IMG/VR virus record: IMGVR_UViG_3300022592_000005
Span: 1-56,410 of that record
Direction: 5' to 3' (one strand)
Length of the DNA stretch: 56,410 bases
DNA from: a virus
Below the pieces are notes generated by a model. That model did not search any database and was not told the origin of the DNA. It worked only from the letters and a program-made list of their open reading frames with translations. Below are positions 25,586 to 33,181 of the stretch, piece by piece (position 1 is the first letter of the stretch; every line of letters starts with the position of its first letter). Made by a program: the position numbers and the translations under genes.

Positions 25586-26505
25586 AATTCTACAACTTTC
25601 AATTCAAAATTGTCTGCAAGATCCTCATATCCAATGTAACCACGTGGATTACAAACGATGCGAGTGTCTCCGATTTTATAGTCAAACAGCTCATGAGTGT
25701 GACCATGAGTCCATAGTTTAATTCCAGGGCGATTCATAATGAACTCGGACAGATCGCTATGATATCCACCATTCATTACCTGATCATCTTTGTAGCGAGG
25801 ATGACATGACTGATGACTCGGTGTGTGATGTCCAACAACGACCATCTGTTTCCATGGTGGCATACCTTCATAAACTACACGAATGTAGTCAAGCATCTTA
25901 CGATGATCCTCGACAGCATCTATCGGTGAGAACTTCGCTGGTTGTTCCTTCATCTTCATTCCAATCTGATGTGGTTGACCAGTCTCCGTCTTCATGAGAG
26001 ATCCATCGGGATTATACTCATACACTGGAACCTTTGAATATACAACTCGTTCGCTGTTTTTTACACAGCGAAAGTCGTTCATCATCGAAGTCATCGCATG
26101 CAGAGTGATAGGATCTTCTTTGTTCATATCTGTCCAAAGCGTTCCACCCACAAATACCGTGTCGTCCAACTCGAAGACTTCCTTGTCAAGAACATGGACA
26201 TTTTTGAGATATTCCAACTTGCGTTTCAGCTCGGGCAGTGTGTACTTGAAGTCACCATGATAGTGCTCATGATTCCCTGCAACATAGATGACATGGGGAA
26301 ATTTCTCGGAACAGTTCTGAAAGAAGGTGTGTAGTCTGAGACTACGATGACCCATGAAACCCATCTCTTCCTGTCTGCGATCGTACACACCCATGTCTCT
26401 TTCAACACAGATATCACCAGAAAGAATCAGTACATCGACTCCTGGATTCTCAAGGACAACATCACCGAACTCCAGATGAAGGTCACTGCAAACTGCTATT
26501 TTCAT
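25582..26505 (-). CDS. Calcineurin-like metallophosphoesterase
   Basis: 307 aa from ATG at 26505. Motifs: CSDLHLEFG (Asp-x-His), LILSGDICVE (Gly-Asp), YVAGNHEHYHG (Gly-Asn-His-Glu), VVGHHTPSH and WTHGHTHELF. A binuclear metal phosphodiesterase; the substrate (nucleic acid, cyclic nucleotide or alarmone) cannot be read from the sequence. A second, smaller phosphoesterase is encoded at 48039. Confidence 0.88.
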   Translation of the reverse strand: MKIAVCSDLHLEFGDVVLENPGVDVLILSGDICVERDMGVYDRRQEEMGFMGHRSLRLHTFFQNCSEKFPHVIYVAGNHEHYHGDFKYTLPELKRKLEYLKNVHVLDKEVFELDDTVFVGGTLWTDMNKEDPITLHAMTSMMNDFRCVKNSERVVYSKVPVYEYNPDGSLMKTETGQPHQIGMKMKEQPAKFSPIDAVEDHRKMLDYIRVVYEGMPPWKQMVVVGHHTPSHQSCHPRYKDDQVMNGGYHSDLSEFIMNRPGIKLWTHGHTHELFDYKIGDTRIVCNPRGYIGYEDLADNFELKVVEL

Positions 26506-26641
26506 TGCTTCTCTCTTTATAATATCGATACATTGCAACATAAGCAGCAAACCTGCGTGGCTCATGTTCAAAGTTTGGAAGTGAGTCGCCGTAGTGTCTC
26601 ACCAACTCATTATAGAATGCCAGTGCTTCCTCATCGCTCAT
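26483..26641 (-). CDS. Small Tyr/Arg-rich protein
   Basis: 52 aa, ATG at 26641 in an ATGA overlap with the upstream stop and overlapping the phosphoesterase start by 23 bases. A helix with EEALAFYNELVRHYGDSLP, then ending AAYVAMYRYYKERSNE. Unknown function; reading-frame coupling supports it being real. Confidence 0.6.
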   Translation of the reverse strand: MSDEEALAFYNELVRHYGDSLPNFEHEPRRFAAYVAMYRYYKERSNENSSLQ

Positions 26642-26910
26642 GGCAACTTCCTTATATGATCAATTACCGCTTTAGCCATGGATAAGTCTGTCTTCTCAAC
26701 GGCAGAATCAATCAAGTCCAGCCGCATAGTCTCTAGTTTATCTCTCTCTAAGCGAAGCGTCTCGGACTCGGTCTTATAGGATTTATCCATAACCTTTGGT
26801 TTATACAGACTTGCCAGTAACTCTGGCGTCATCTCGACAAACTCATTCTCATAGACATTTTCCCATGTTCCATCGGGTTTCAATCGAATTTTCAATATCT
26901 TTTTATTCAT
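26638..26910 (-). CDS. Unknown phage protein
   Basis: 90 aa. A beta N-terminus (ILKIRLKPDGTWENVYE) is followed by a long charged helix. Co-translated with its neighbours through short overlaps. No recognised family. Confidence 0.6.
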   Translation of the reverse strand: MNKKILKIRLKPDGTWENVYENEFVEMTPELLASLYKPKVMDKSYKTESETLRLERDKLETMRLDLIDSAVEKTDLSMAKAVIDHIRKLP

Positions 26911-27055
26911 CTATTCCCCTTAGTATGAAACAAATTCCGGACATAATGAACAATGCCAATGCAATATCGGCATTATCAACCTTTCCAGTACAAAGAACTC
27001 CAAGTCCAGTCAGAAGGGTTGTAAAACCAACGAATTTCAATAACATCATTCTCAT
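26903..27055 (-). CDS. Two-segment membrane microprotein, probable leaderless mRNA
   Basis: 50 aa. Two hydrophobic segments (KFVGFTTLLTGLGVLC and IALALFIMSGICFIL) separated by a short polar loop. ATG at 27055 lies 6 bases after TATACT, so there is no leader. Its stop overlaps the ATG region of the downstream 90-aa gene. Function unknown. Confidence 0.65.
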   Translation of the reverse strand: MRMMLLKFVGFTTLLTGLGVLCTGKVDNADIALALFIMSGICFILRGIDE

Positions 27056-27061
27056 ACAGCA

Positions 27062-27090
27062 AGTATACTCCGAATTTCCATAAAAGTCAA
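27062..27090 (-). promoter_or_regulatory. Promoter TTGACT-17-TATACT
   Basis: Drives the membrane microprotein and the phosphoesterase operon on the minus strand. The -35 overlaps the 3' end of the upstream 42-aa gene. Confidence 0.83.
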
Positions 27091-27215
27091 GTTAAAAGAT
27101 CTACAATACTCTGAATAACCGATACATTCTCATGTAGTCTCGATGCCATATCTGCAACACTCCAATGCCTTTCAAGCATCTCCTTTACAGCCAGTATTAG
27201 ATCTCTTTTATACAT
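27087..27215 (-). CDS. Short HTH-like protein (tentative)
   Basis: 42 aa from ATG at 27215. VKEMLERHWSVADMASRLHE could form a helix-turn-helix. Too short for a secure family. It follows a 101-aa gene with a 3-base gap. Confidence 0.45.
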   Translation of the reverse strand: MYKRDLILAVKEMLERHWSVADMASRLHENVSVIQSIVDLLT

Positions 27216-27217
27216 AA

Positions 27218-27523
27218 TTAGCCTTTCTGGTCTAAGTATAAACTTCCAACACGAATCATCAGTTCTGCCTGTTCTTTGTTCATTGGTATTTGCACTGAAG
27301 AACCATCCCTCAGTGGATCTACACCGAAAAGAACATCCCCAGCATGCCTTGGAAAAGTCGAACCCCAATCGGCAATGAATTGAATATCCTCTTCCTCGTT
27401 ATTACCCTTTGCTTCTCCTGGAGGCGATGCGATGTAATACATGATACCCTCGTACTCAGTCTCAACCCTTACAATACCAACCATTGTACGACCGCAAAAC
27501 CATAGTGTGTCTAGAATCTTCAT
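27218..27523 (-). CDS. Conserved phage protein, unknown
   Basis: 101 aa from ATG at 27523. Start MKILDTLWFCGRTMVGIVRV; a Gly/Asn/Glu-rich middle and WGSTFPRHAGDVLFG. I recognise the pattern from T4-like phages but no function. Confidence 0.6.
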   Translation of the reverse strand: MKILDTLWFCGRTMVGIVRVETEYEGIMYYIASPPGEAKGNNEEEDIQFIADWGSTFPRHAGDVLFGVDPLRDGSSVQIPMNKEQAELMIRVGSLYLDQKG

Positions 27524-27524
27524 A

Positions 27525-27839
27525 TTAACCTCCAAAGCCAAATATCTCTTCGTATAGATCCAGTAGTTCTTCATTGGAAAGGTTATTCAACTCATGGGGT
27601 GAAATGTCCAATTCGTTTTGAAGATCTGGTGCTTCAATCAATGCCTCTGTAATACGACTTATAACCAAGTTTCTCATACGACCTTTGTAACCTAAAAAAT
27701 TTTGCAGCGATTTTTTGACCGACTTTCCGATGGGATTCGTCCAGCTGATGCAGTGATGGTGATCTTGGTGAAATTCGGTCGGGTCGCAAGCCCATCGTCC
27801 CATACCACCTAAGGGGACCCGACGATTCGTTTTCCCCAT
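27525..27839 (-). CDS. Unknown phage protein with His/Cys cluster
   Basis: 104 aa. CDPTEFHQDHHHCISW could bind metal; the C-terminal half is an acidic helical region (DISPHELNNLSNEELLDLYEE). No family assigned. The weak ribosome site (GGAA) leaves the start uncertain. Confidence 0.55.
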   Translation of the reverse strand: MGKTNRRVPLGGMGRWACDPTEFHQDHHHCISWTNPIGKSVKKSLQNFLGYKGRMRNLVISRITEALIEAPDLQNELDISPHELNNLSNEELLDLYEEIFGFGG

Positions 27840-27884
27840 TTCCGATTTCCAATACTACATCAACAAAACTTTGTCATAAGACAA

Positions 27885-27913
27885 AGTATACTCCCATGCT
27901 GAATTAAAGTCAA
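27885..27913 (-). promoter_or_regulatory. Promoter TTGACT-17-TATACT with 5-codon leaderless frame
   Basis: An ATG begins 7 bases after the -10 and opens only five codons (Met-Thr-Lys-Phe-Cys) before TGA. The next real gene starts 38 bases further, at 27839. The -35 overlaps the stop of the 27910 gene. Confidence 0.78.
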
Positions 27914-28053
27914 TTTCCCACTTTTGCAAGAAACCTTTGGTGTACTATCTGATTCACATACTCCACTGGACAGGACAACTGATCGGCGATTTCCTGGCAT
28001 AGCAGATGAGTCGTGTCCAGCAGGTAGTTGATGTTTTCGTATAGTTCCTTCAT
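27910..28053 (-). CDS. Small protein of unknown function
   Basis: 47 aa from ATG at 28053 with a strong AGGAGG 6 bases upstream. A helical, Leu-rich start (LYENINYLLDTTHLLCQEIA) and a VEYVNQIVHQRF segment. Follows the AAA+ ATPase gene by 9 bases, so probably its operon partner. Confidence 0.65.
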   Translation of the reverse strand: MKELYENINYLLDTTHLLCQEIADQLSCPVEYVNQIVHQRFLAKVGN

Positions 28054-28062
28054 AAAACCTCC

Positions 28063-28986
28063 TTAGGCAGTCAACATATAAGAAGCAAGATCTTTCCAGT
28101 CTTTGTTGGAAGCACGGATCTTGGTCACAGCGATAAGAGTACGAAGACTGATTTCTTTGGCTTCGTCCTTGAGTTCACGGATAAGAGCAAGGGCATCAGC
28201 CTTGGCTTTGGCATCATACTCTGGCATAAACTCATCACTGGAAGCAATGTGTTCCATACGGTCAATCTTCTGAACAGCAGTCATTGACAGGTCGATCATC
28301 ATAGAACGTGAACGGATCGCTTGGTCAATGTTGTTTTGGTCCATATTGGAGATGAAGATCACACGACCCTCGAAGTTGAAGCTACGTGGAAGGTCATCGT
28401 CACGCATATCGGCATTCCAGCTGATAATACGCTTACCGTAGGAATCAAGGGCAGACTTGAGAATGTTCAGTGCAACTGGGTCTTTCAGTACAGCGTCACA
28501 GTCGTCGAACACGATCACGGACTTGTTGTTTTCGAACAGTGTACGATACAAACCCTTAGGTGTAGAGTAACCCTTCACAGTGGTGAAGCACTTGCGAGTG
28601 TTGATTACAGAACCTACTTGGAAGTCGGCAAGGTCAGAAATATCTTTGTAGCCAGCAGACTCCAAAGTCTTGGTAACGGTATAAGTCTTACCAAGTCCAC
28701 CCTCACCAGTGATAACGGCACTTGGCTGAACACCAGAAGCGACCATATTCACGAGTTTTTCAACGAAGCCGAATCGTTCGTTGATACCGAATTTATCATT
28801 GCGAATTGCAGCAGAGGCAGTTTTCTCGTCGGATTCGAGTTTCGCAAGCATCTTTTCCAGATACTTCTTGTCACCAGTACGTTTAACCAAAGAACCCTTG
28901 AAGAAACCCTCAAATTTACCAGTTTTTGCATTAAAACGAATCTCGGTGGTAGCTACTGTCATCATATTTTCCTTTTCACTCAACAT
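28063..28986 (-). CDS. AAA+ ATPase, unknown substrate
   Basis: 307 aa from ATG at 28986, which is 6 bases after TATACT (leaderless); an alternative start at MMTVATT has AAAGGA before it. Walker A GEGGLGKT, Walker B SVIVFDDCD, sensor-1-like VIFISNMDQ, and an arginine-finger-like IRSRSMMID. It resembles T4-like phage AAA proteins of unknown role. A similar but distinct ATPase is encoded at 38043. Confidence 0.8.
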   Translation of the reverse strand: MLSEKENMMTVATTEIRFNAKTGKFEGFFKGSLVKRTGDKKYLEKMLAKLESDEKTASAAIRNDKFGINERFGFVEKLVNMVASGVQPSAVITGEGGLGKTYTVTKTLESAGYKDISDLADFQVGSVINTRKCFTTVKGYSTPKGLYRTLFENNKSVIVFDDCDAVLKDPVALNILKSALDSYGKRIISWNADMRDDDLPRSFNFEGRVIFISNMDQNNIDQAIRSRSMMIDLSMTAVQKIDRMEHIASSDEFMPEYDAKAKADALALIRELKDEAKEISLRTLIAVTKIRASNKDWKDLASYMLTA

Positions 28987-28992
28987 AATATA

Positions 28993-29021
28993 AGTATACT
29001 CCAAGTCCGAATTAAAGTAAA
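28993..29021 (-). promoter_or_regulatory. Promoter TTTACT-17-TATACT
   Basis: Minus-strand promoter immediately before the AAA+ ATPase; the ATG is 6 bases after the -10. Confidence 0.78.
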
Positions 29022-29036
29022 GCACTTTCAGAGAAT

Positions 29037-29090
29037 AACCCTACTATCAGAAGGGTTTTAGAGACTCTAATTAGTCTTTTTTCAAACCCT
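29037..29090 (-). promoter_or_regulatory. Leader with mutually exclusive hairpins
   Basis: In transcript order, AGGGTTT (29090-29084), AAACCCT (29058-29052) and AGGGTT (29042-29037). The middle segment can pair with either the first or the last, a terminator/antiterminator-like arrangement; a small GACT/AGTC hairpin lies inside the first option. It sits between the promoter at 29098 and the one at 28993. Confidence 0.5.
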
Positions 29091-29097
29091 ACACTGT

Positions 29098-29126
29098 ATT
29101 ATACCCCTGTGTCAAATAAAAGTCAA
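29098..29126 (-). promoter_or_regulatory. Promoter TTGACT-17-TATAAT
   Basis: Upstream member of a promoter pair ahead of the AAA+ ATPase; its transcript first passes the alternative hairpins. Confidence 0.83.
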
Positions 29127-29146
29127 ATTTATTTACTTGCAGACGT

Positions 29147-29485
29147 CTAAACCTCCGTCCAAAGGTCTCCACCCGATACAAACTGGTCCGAACCGATCTC
29201 AGAGACCACTGGTTCCATAAAAAGATCAAATGGATTGGTCTCCACCTGAGTTGGATCGAGTTTTTTATTGATTATTTCAATATTTCTTTGAGCACGTGCC
29301 TCCCATTTCCAGTTTTGCTCGCGACCCTCATACGATGTCATATGAATACGCTGAGAATTAGCGATTTTCGCCTTGGTAGTTGCCGAGTGGCGTCTGTTTT
29401 TATTTGAACACGTCTTTGAACAGAACGGACCACGCTGATTATGAATTTTACCGCAGAATGGACAGGTTTTTTTAGCGTAGCTCAT
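29147..29485 (-). CDS. Zinc-finger phage protein, ends in TAG
   Basis: 112 aa from ATG at 29485 (a GTG 10 codons upstream is possible). CPFCGK and CSKTC form a Cys4 zinc knuckle, followed by a region like the DNA-binding part of homing-type nucleases (TTKAKIANSQRIH), but no HNH or GIY-YIG catalytic motif is visible. Stops at TAG; readthrough would add five residues to TAA. Confidence 0.6.
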   Translation of the reverse strand: MSYAKKTCPFCGKIHNQRGPFCSKTCSNKNRRHSATTKAKIANSQRIHMTSYEGREQNWKWEARAQRNIEIINKKLDPTQVETNPFDLFMEPVVSEIGSDQFVSGGDLWTEV

Positions 29486-29544
29486 AGGATTTGCAGGTAG
29501 TAGACCATAGATCACTATTTATCAACCAGTTCATTTTCTCCCTG

Positions 29545-29733
29545 TCACTCTGGCAATACTATGGCATCCTTATATCCCTGGATCTCATCACTGGCTTCGA
29601 AGCAGTCACAGAACTTAAACTCAAAGCAGTGCTCATCTATGGGTAGATAATCAAATTCACAGCAGAAGTGCTTATACTTACCAGTCAGGGGTTTACCGTA
29701 GATAGCGATGGAATCTTCGTCTAATTCAGTCAT
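29545..29733 (-). CDS. Small Cys-rich acidic protein
   Basis: 62 aa. HFCCEFDYLPIDEHCFEFKFCDCFE contains five Cys and two His in about 25 residues, a probable metal site. No family recognised. Start of a long run of short accessory genes. Confidence 0.55.
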   Translation of the reverse strand: MTELDEDSIAIYGKPLTGKYKHFCCEFDYLPIDEHCFEFKFCDCFEASDEIQGYKDAIVLPE

Positions 29734-29735
29734 TT

Positions 29736-29996
29736 TCAGTTCTCATTGTCATAGTTGGATTTGATACTGTACTGTTTGTAGAAGTGCTCAATGGAGATGT
29801 CTTCAGACTGTACGGTAAACCCTTTCTTCTTTGTTGGATCGGGTTCATTCCAGCGCACACGCATTCCTCCTGTATTCAGATTCAGCTGGACTACCTCAAC
29901 GATGGTCGGTGTTGGAATGAATAGTTGTTCAGTGCCACCTCGAACCCATTTTGGATTGCGGCGACTGACTGGTGCAACGATTTGCGGCAGACTCAT
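29736..29996 (-). CDS. Small unknown protein, SH3-like look
   Basis: 86 aa, beta-rich (TIVEVVQLNLNTGGMRVRWNE), which could be a small barrel. Unknown role. Overlaps the upstream gene by 4 bases. Confidence 0.55.
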   Translation of the reverse strand: MSLPQIVAPVSRRNPKWVRGGTEQLFIPTPTIVEVVQLNLNTGGMRVRWNEPDPTKKKGFTVQSEDISIEHFYKQYSIKSNYDNEN

Positions 29997-30154
29997 TTTG
30001 CTTCCTTGATCATTGCTTGTGTGTAGTAGACGCTACCGCTGTAGTGACAGGCTACCGAGATTCCACCTTGACAAACATAACCTTCGCTTAGAAAGTCATT
30101 GACCCGAACCATCAGTTCTTTTGGGTTTGTTGCTTCAACCAGAATGTATTTCAT
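29993..30154 (-). CDS. DUF1737-like small protein
   Basis: 53 aa from ATG at 30154. KYILVEATNPKELMVRVNDF, then EGYVCQGGISV and YYTQAMIKE, match the DUF1737 pattern (short proteins with no known function). One base separates it from the upstream gene. Confidence 0.65.
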   Translation of the reverse strand: MKYILVEATNPKELMVRVNDFLSEGYVCQGGISVACHYSGSVYYTQAMIKEAK

Positions 30155-30155
30155 A

Positions 30156-30314
30156 TTAAACCTCGCATGTTTCGTACTGGCTGAAATAGAATGTATGTGG
30201 AACATTCAGCAGCAGCGCAGTGCGAGTTGATCTTTTCACATAGGTATTGCCATTACAGGAGAAAACCTCACCGATGGAAACAAGACGAAAGGTAACAAAC
30301 AGTGTTTTTCTCAT
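30156..30314 (-). CDS. Small unknown protein
   Basis: 52 aa from ATG at 30314. LFVTFRLVSIGEVFSCNGNT at the start, two Cys, beta-rich. Found by tight packing between neighbours; unknown family. Confidence 0.55.
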   Translation of the reverse strand: MRKTLFVTFRLVSIGEVFSCNGNTYVKRSTRTALLLNVPHTFYFSQYETCEV

Positions 30315-30317
30315 ATA

Positions 30318-30608
30318 TTACTCGCAGGTTGTGTTAACGAAGGCATCAAAGATCGGACCAGTGTGTTCAATTTTCTTGCAGGTGGCAGCTACGGTGATAT
30401 GCTCCACGCATTGAGTCACCTTCAAAGAATAGTTGACTTGCTGGCGAGAGCAAACCGACTTGGTTCCAGGAAAGGTTTCGAGCACTGTTTGGTGACCCAG
30501 AACGGAGTTGATTAGAGCAAGAACCACCAACGCAGCACCAGAAAGAAACACACCAGCCACAAAGGCAGGAATCAACAAAAACGGATCACGGGCGATAGCC
30601 TTAAACAT
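30318..30608 (-). CDS. Membrane-anchored small protein
   Basis: 96 aa. One long hydrophobic segment (about residues 10-35) and a C-terminal exported-looking domain with four Cys (VCSRQQ, TQCVEH, ATCKK, TTCE), suggesting disulfides in the periplasm. First gene after the promoter at 30638. Confidence 0.6.
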   Translation of the reverse strand: MFKAIARDPFLLIPAFVAGVFLSGAALVVLALINSVLGHQTVLETFPGTKSVCSRQQVNYSLKVTQCVEHITVAATCKKIEHTGPIFDAFVNTTCE

Positions 30609-30637
30609 AACAAACCTTTCTTTTCTTCCTTACCTTA

Positions 30638-30666
30638 ATTATACTGCAGAGAGCAATTAAAGTAAA
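30638..30666 (-). promoter_or_regulatory. Promoter TTTACT-17-TATAAT
   Basis: Drives 30608 and following small genes. Two hairpins (GTAAAC/GTTTAC and GTAACC/GGTTAC, 30673-30716) just upstream probably end the preceding operon. Confidence 0.8.
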
Positions 30667-30718
30667 GGAGTAACCCTCGAAAGTGAAAGGTTACTATTGT
30701 AAACTAAAAGGTTTACAT

Positions 30719-30937
30719 TTATGCATTTTCAGTCCAGGTCTTCCCGCAGGCTGCACACTTGCAATCATACCATTGAACATATTCCATGGCACCCTCGCCC
30801 ACTAGGTTTTCTTCTCTAATCACAACGGTATGCTTACAGTCCTTTGCCCACTGCTTTATAAGTGGACCGAAGTCATATGTGACTCTGTAGTATGCCTCAG
30901 TGCCAGTGTTGAATACTTCAGTTACCGTTGTTTTCAT
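30719..30937 (-). CDS. Small zinc-ribbon protein
   Basis: 72 aa. A C-terminal CKCAACGKTWTE gives a Cys-x-Cys-x2-Cys site; an earlier Cys-Lys-His may complete it. Last gene of the 30.7-36.4 kb operon. Unknown role. Confidence 0.6.
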   Translation of the reverse strand: MKTTVTEVFNTGTEAYYRVTYDFGPLIKQWAKDCKHTVVIREENLVGEGAMEYVQWYDCKCAACGKTWTENA

Positions 30938-31286
30938 TTGTCATTTCATCTATGATTATGGAGCTAATCCGCATTCCTCTTAGCTTTGGAGTTGGGCGAA
31001 CCTTCAGTGATATAGATTGTAGTGCATTTTTCAGAGCCATATTCCTACCCTGTGCATGTATGTTTGCAAGAGTGAGAATTTCCTGAATGTCAGGAATTTC
31101 CTTCCAGCCCTCAAGCAGAATACCATGTTCCACCATGCAACCACGCAGGTGTTCCGGACGTGTCACAACCATAATGTCCCGTGGAGATGGATACTGGCGA
31201 TTAAAGTTCTCATCGACACATCGCCTGTTATCAATCCAAATCCTACCCTGAATCTGAGACTTTGCAATGACGCAGTACTTCACCAT
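30918..31286 (-). CDS. Unknown phage protein
   Basis: 122 aa from ATG at 31286. It shares the start MVKY(C/Y) with its upstream neighbour, which hints at local duplication of the translation start. PRDIMVVTRPEHLRGCMVEHGI and a basic C-terminal part; no family. Confidence 0.55.
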   Translation of the reverse strand: MVKYCVIAKSQIQGRIWIDNRRCVDENFNRQYPSPRDIMVVTRPEHLRGCMVEHGILLEGWKEIPDIQEILTLANIHAQGRNMALKNALQSISLKVRPTPKLRGMRISSIIIDEMTNENNGN

Positions 31287-31296
31287 ACTAATGTTT

Positions 31297-31515
31297 TCAT
31301 AATTTGTTTCCAAATTGATCTGTTTCCACTGCCCAATGAACAACAATCCAGTCATCGAGACATCGTTCACGTGAAACCTCATCGCCATGGCCAGCCTCAA
31401 TCATCTTCATTGACCAGTACTTTATGTATGAAGAGAGAATCTGATCCTCGGACCATGTCTCTTGAACATGCTGACCATACTCGCCAGGAAATACAATTGT
31501 GTAATACTTCACCAT
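31297..31515 (-). CDS. Unknown small protein
   Basis: 72 aa, Trp/Tyr-rich (ETWSEDQILSSYIKYWSMKM). Overlaps the upstream stop by 7 bases. No family. Confidence 0.55.
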   Translation of the reverse strand: MVKYYTIVFPGEYGQHVQETWSEDQILSSYIKYWSMKMIEAGHGDEVSRERCLDDWIVVHWAVETDQFGNKL

Positions 31516-31694
31516 ACAGATACATCGGTTATGTTAATTGTTGTGTCTTTGTTTTCGAATAGAGAGAAATTCACTGTCAGTGTTGGACCGATTCCACTTT
31601 TACATTCTTCACAGAGAGTGTATTCCTTTGCATCGGGAAATCGTGTGAAGATCTCATTCAGCTGTTTCATCTGTTTATTTGTGAGTGTTATCAT
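31509..31694 (-). CDS. Unknown small protein
   Basis: 61 aa. TLCEECKSG gives a Cys-x2-Cys pair; beta-rich C-terminus. Coupled by overlaps to both neighbours. Confidence 0.5.
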   Translation of the reverse strand: MITLTNKQMKQLNEIFTRFPDAKEYTLCEECKSGIGPTLTVNFSLFENKDTTINITDVSVW

Positions 31695-31860
31695 GTGTAA
31701 TTATCCAGTTTAGTGCATCTGTCAGTTCATGGAACCATTCAGATTTTGGTGCATTTTTGTTGTCTTTCCAACGATACTTCTTTCGTTCCCCTATGTCCCA
31801 GCTGTTTGATTGTGCATCCCATCTTGCCGAGACTGGGTCTTTTCCATGTTCAAGTATCAT
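31675..31860 (-). CDS. Unknown small protein
   Basis: 61 aa, Trp-rich and basic (ARWDAQSNSWDIGERKKYRW). No recognised family. Confidence 0.5.
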   Translation of the reverse strand: MILEHGKDPVSARWDAQSNSWDIGERKKYRWKDNKNAPKSEWFHELTDALNWIITHDNTHK

Positions 31861-32267
31861 TAGTAACCCTCGTACTTTTCAAGTGCTTTAATAAGATCGG
31901 ACAGTGCTCTCTTGTCGAATGTAAAGTAAATTGGATGACCAAGTGTATTATCGTAGTTGTGCATTTGAATCATCATTACTGGATCACCATCGATGATGGA
32001 GAGATAGGGTTTTTCGTTTGGACCATAGATTGTTGTCATGGGCATTGACTCATATTCCTTTGTCTCATGCCTGTCCGCACCAGCTTCCATTGTCTCAGTC
32101 CAGTATGTGTAGGAATCATCAACGAAGTAATCTTCCTCTTCCATACCATGTTCCTTGCAGTATGGATGATCACCAGCGAATTGCGTGTGACGGACACAGG
32201 TCGCTGGCTTTCCGCACTCGATACAGACGTTGGCTTTTTCTCTATCTTCCGTTGTAAATGTAGTCAT
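31860..32267 (-). CDS. Zinc-finger containing phage protein
   Basis: 135 aa from ATG at 32267. CIECGKPATC, then HPYCKEHG, builds a Cys/His zinc site near the N-terminus; the rest is acidic and soluble. 4-base overlap with the DUF3307-like gene. Confidence 0.6.
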   Translation of the reverse strand: MTTFTTEDREKANVCIECGKPATCVRHTQFAGDHPYCKEHGMEEEDYFVDDSYTYWTETMEAGADRHETKEYESMPMTTIYGPNEKPYLSIIDGDPVMMIQMHNYDNTLGHPIYFTFDKRALSDLIKALEKYEGY

Positions 32268-32629
32268 AGTGTCACCATTGCAACTAAACCGATATATGTG
32301 AGCGCATGCAGAAATTGATCGGCACCGAGTAACCACCAGAAATACTCACTATTGTCTGGCTTCCATCCCATAGATGCATTGAGATTCATCTTTGCCCAAT
32401 CAATGTGATAGTGAATCACCGCATCTAAAAACGAGAGATATAGCGCAGCCATTGGAGCATACCAAACGAAACAACACCATGTACCAATGCCATGAAGTGC
32501 AGCATGCAGGATACCACCAGGATGTCCATATGTGCCCTTGTTGCTCCACTGAAACTTAGTCTGAAGAATGAAGTCAACGACAAAGTGTTTCGTGAAGAGC
32601 AGTGTAATTAGAATCAGTGTGTCATTCAT
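32264..32629 (-). CDS. DUF3307-like membrane protein
   Basis: 121 aa with three to four hydrophobic segments. KHFVVDFILQTKFQWSNKG, HPGGILHAALHG and DAVIHYHIDWAK give the His/Asp pattern of DUF3307 membrane proteins, found in phages and bacteria with no known function; the intramembrane His residues suggest metal or lipid chemistry. Confidence 0.7.
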   Translation of the reverse strand: MNDTLILITLLFTKHFVVDFILQTKFQWSNKGTYGHPGGILHAALHGIGTWCCFVWYAPMAALYLSFLDAVIHYHIDWAKMNLNASMGWKPDNSEYFWWLLGADQFLHALTYIGLVAMVTL

Positions 32630-32850
32630 TTTCTATAGTTCCCGATAAACCCAAGGTTCTTTCCGCACTTGCGACAGATGGCATCACAGGCACGTGTCTC
32701 ATTGTATCCACCATCATGCTTACATCTTGCCTGTTTAATTGCTGTTTTAATAGAGAAGATAGCAAAGATTGTGAACATACCCAACATTATCACAATTGGA
32801 ATTGCGATGGCAATCACCTGAATCATTGCCCAAATTTCTAACCAACTCAT
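32626..32850 (-). CDS. Membrane anchor with C-terminal zinc motif
   Basis: 74 aa. An N-terminal hydrophobic helix (about 8-38), then CKHDGG ... CDAICRKCGKNLG. It would place a zinc knuckle at the cytoplasmic face. Overlaps both neighbours by 4 bases. Confidence 0.58.
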   Translation of the reverse strand: MSWLEIWAMIQVIAIAIPIVIMLGMFTIFAIFSIKTAIKQARCKHDGGYNETRACDAICRKCGKNLGFIGNYRK

Positions 32851-33116
32851 TTCTTATCCCTCAATTGTGCCAGTGAATTCATGCAGTTGTTTATGCCAGC
32901 TTTCTTTCCGACATGGATTGCAACATCCCTTGGACCGAACTCAATGGTATCCTCATTATTCACATCGTACCACTCTCTTCGACATATGTTCATACACTCC
33001 TCGATAATTGAACTGGTTAGAGACTCAATAAATTGTCTTGGGATTTTGATATCTGGAGTGGACGACGCAACCTCATCGTATGCTTTCTCAACCAACGACT
33101 CAATCTTTTTGTTCAT
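32847..33116 (-). CDS. Conserved phage protein, unknown
   Basis: 89 aa from ATG at 33116. SIIEECMNICRREWYD is a conserved pattern in small myovirus proteins without known function. ATGA overlap with the 22-aa gene upstream. Confidence 0.6.
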   Translation of the reverse strand: MNKKIESLVEKAYDEVASSTPDIKIPRQFIESLTSSIIEECMNICRREWYDVNNEDTIEFGPRDVAIHVGKKAGINNCMNSLAQLRDKK

Positions 33117-33181
33117 GATGTTGCCATGCACAGTACGATGAGAATCAGGATGAGCAACAGCAGTGCCTTTTCTGTATTCAT
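33113..33181 (-). CDS. 22-aa single-span membrane peptide
   Basis: 22 aa: a short polar start (MNTEK), then ALLLLILILIVLCM and ATS. Both its start and its stop form ATGA overlaps with neighbours, which supports real, coupled translation. Function unknown; micro-membrane peptides can regulate envelope enzymes. Confidence 0.55.
   Translation of the reverse strand: MNTEKALLLLILILIVLCMATS

Noticed and set aside
28321-29061. 246-aa plus-strand ORF opposite the AAA+ ATPase gene
   Set aside because: The minus-strand frame has clear Walker motifs and a promoter; the plus frame has no recognisable domain or ribosome site.
29147-29485. HNH or GIY-YIG homing endonuclease
   Set aside because: The zinc knuckle and a basic segment resemble accessory parts, but no catalytic motif is visible.
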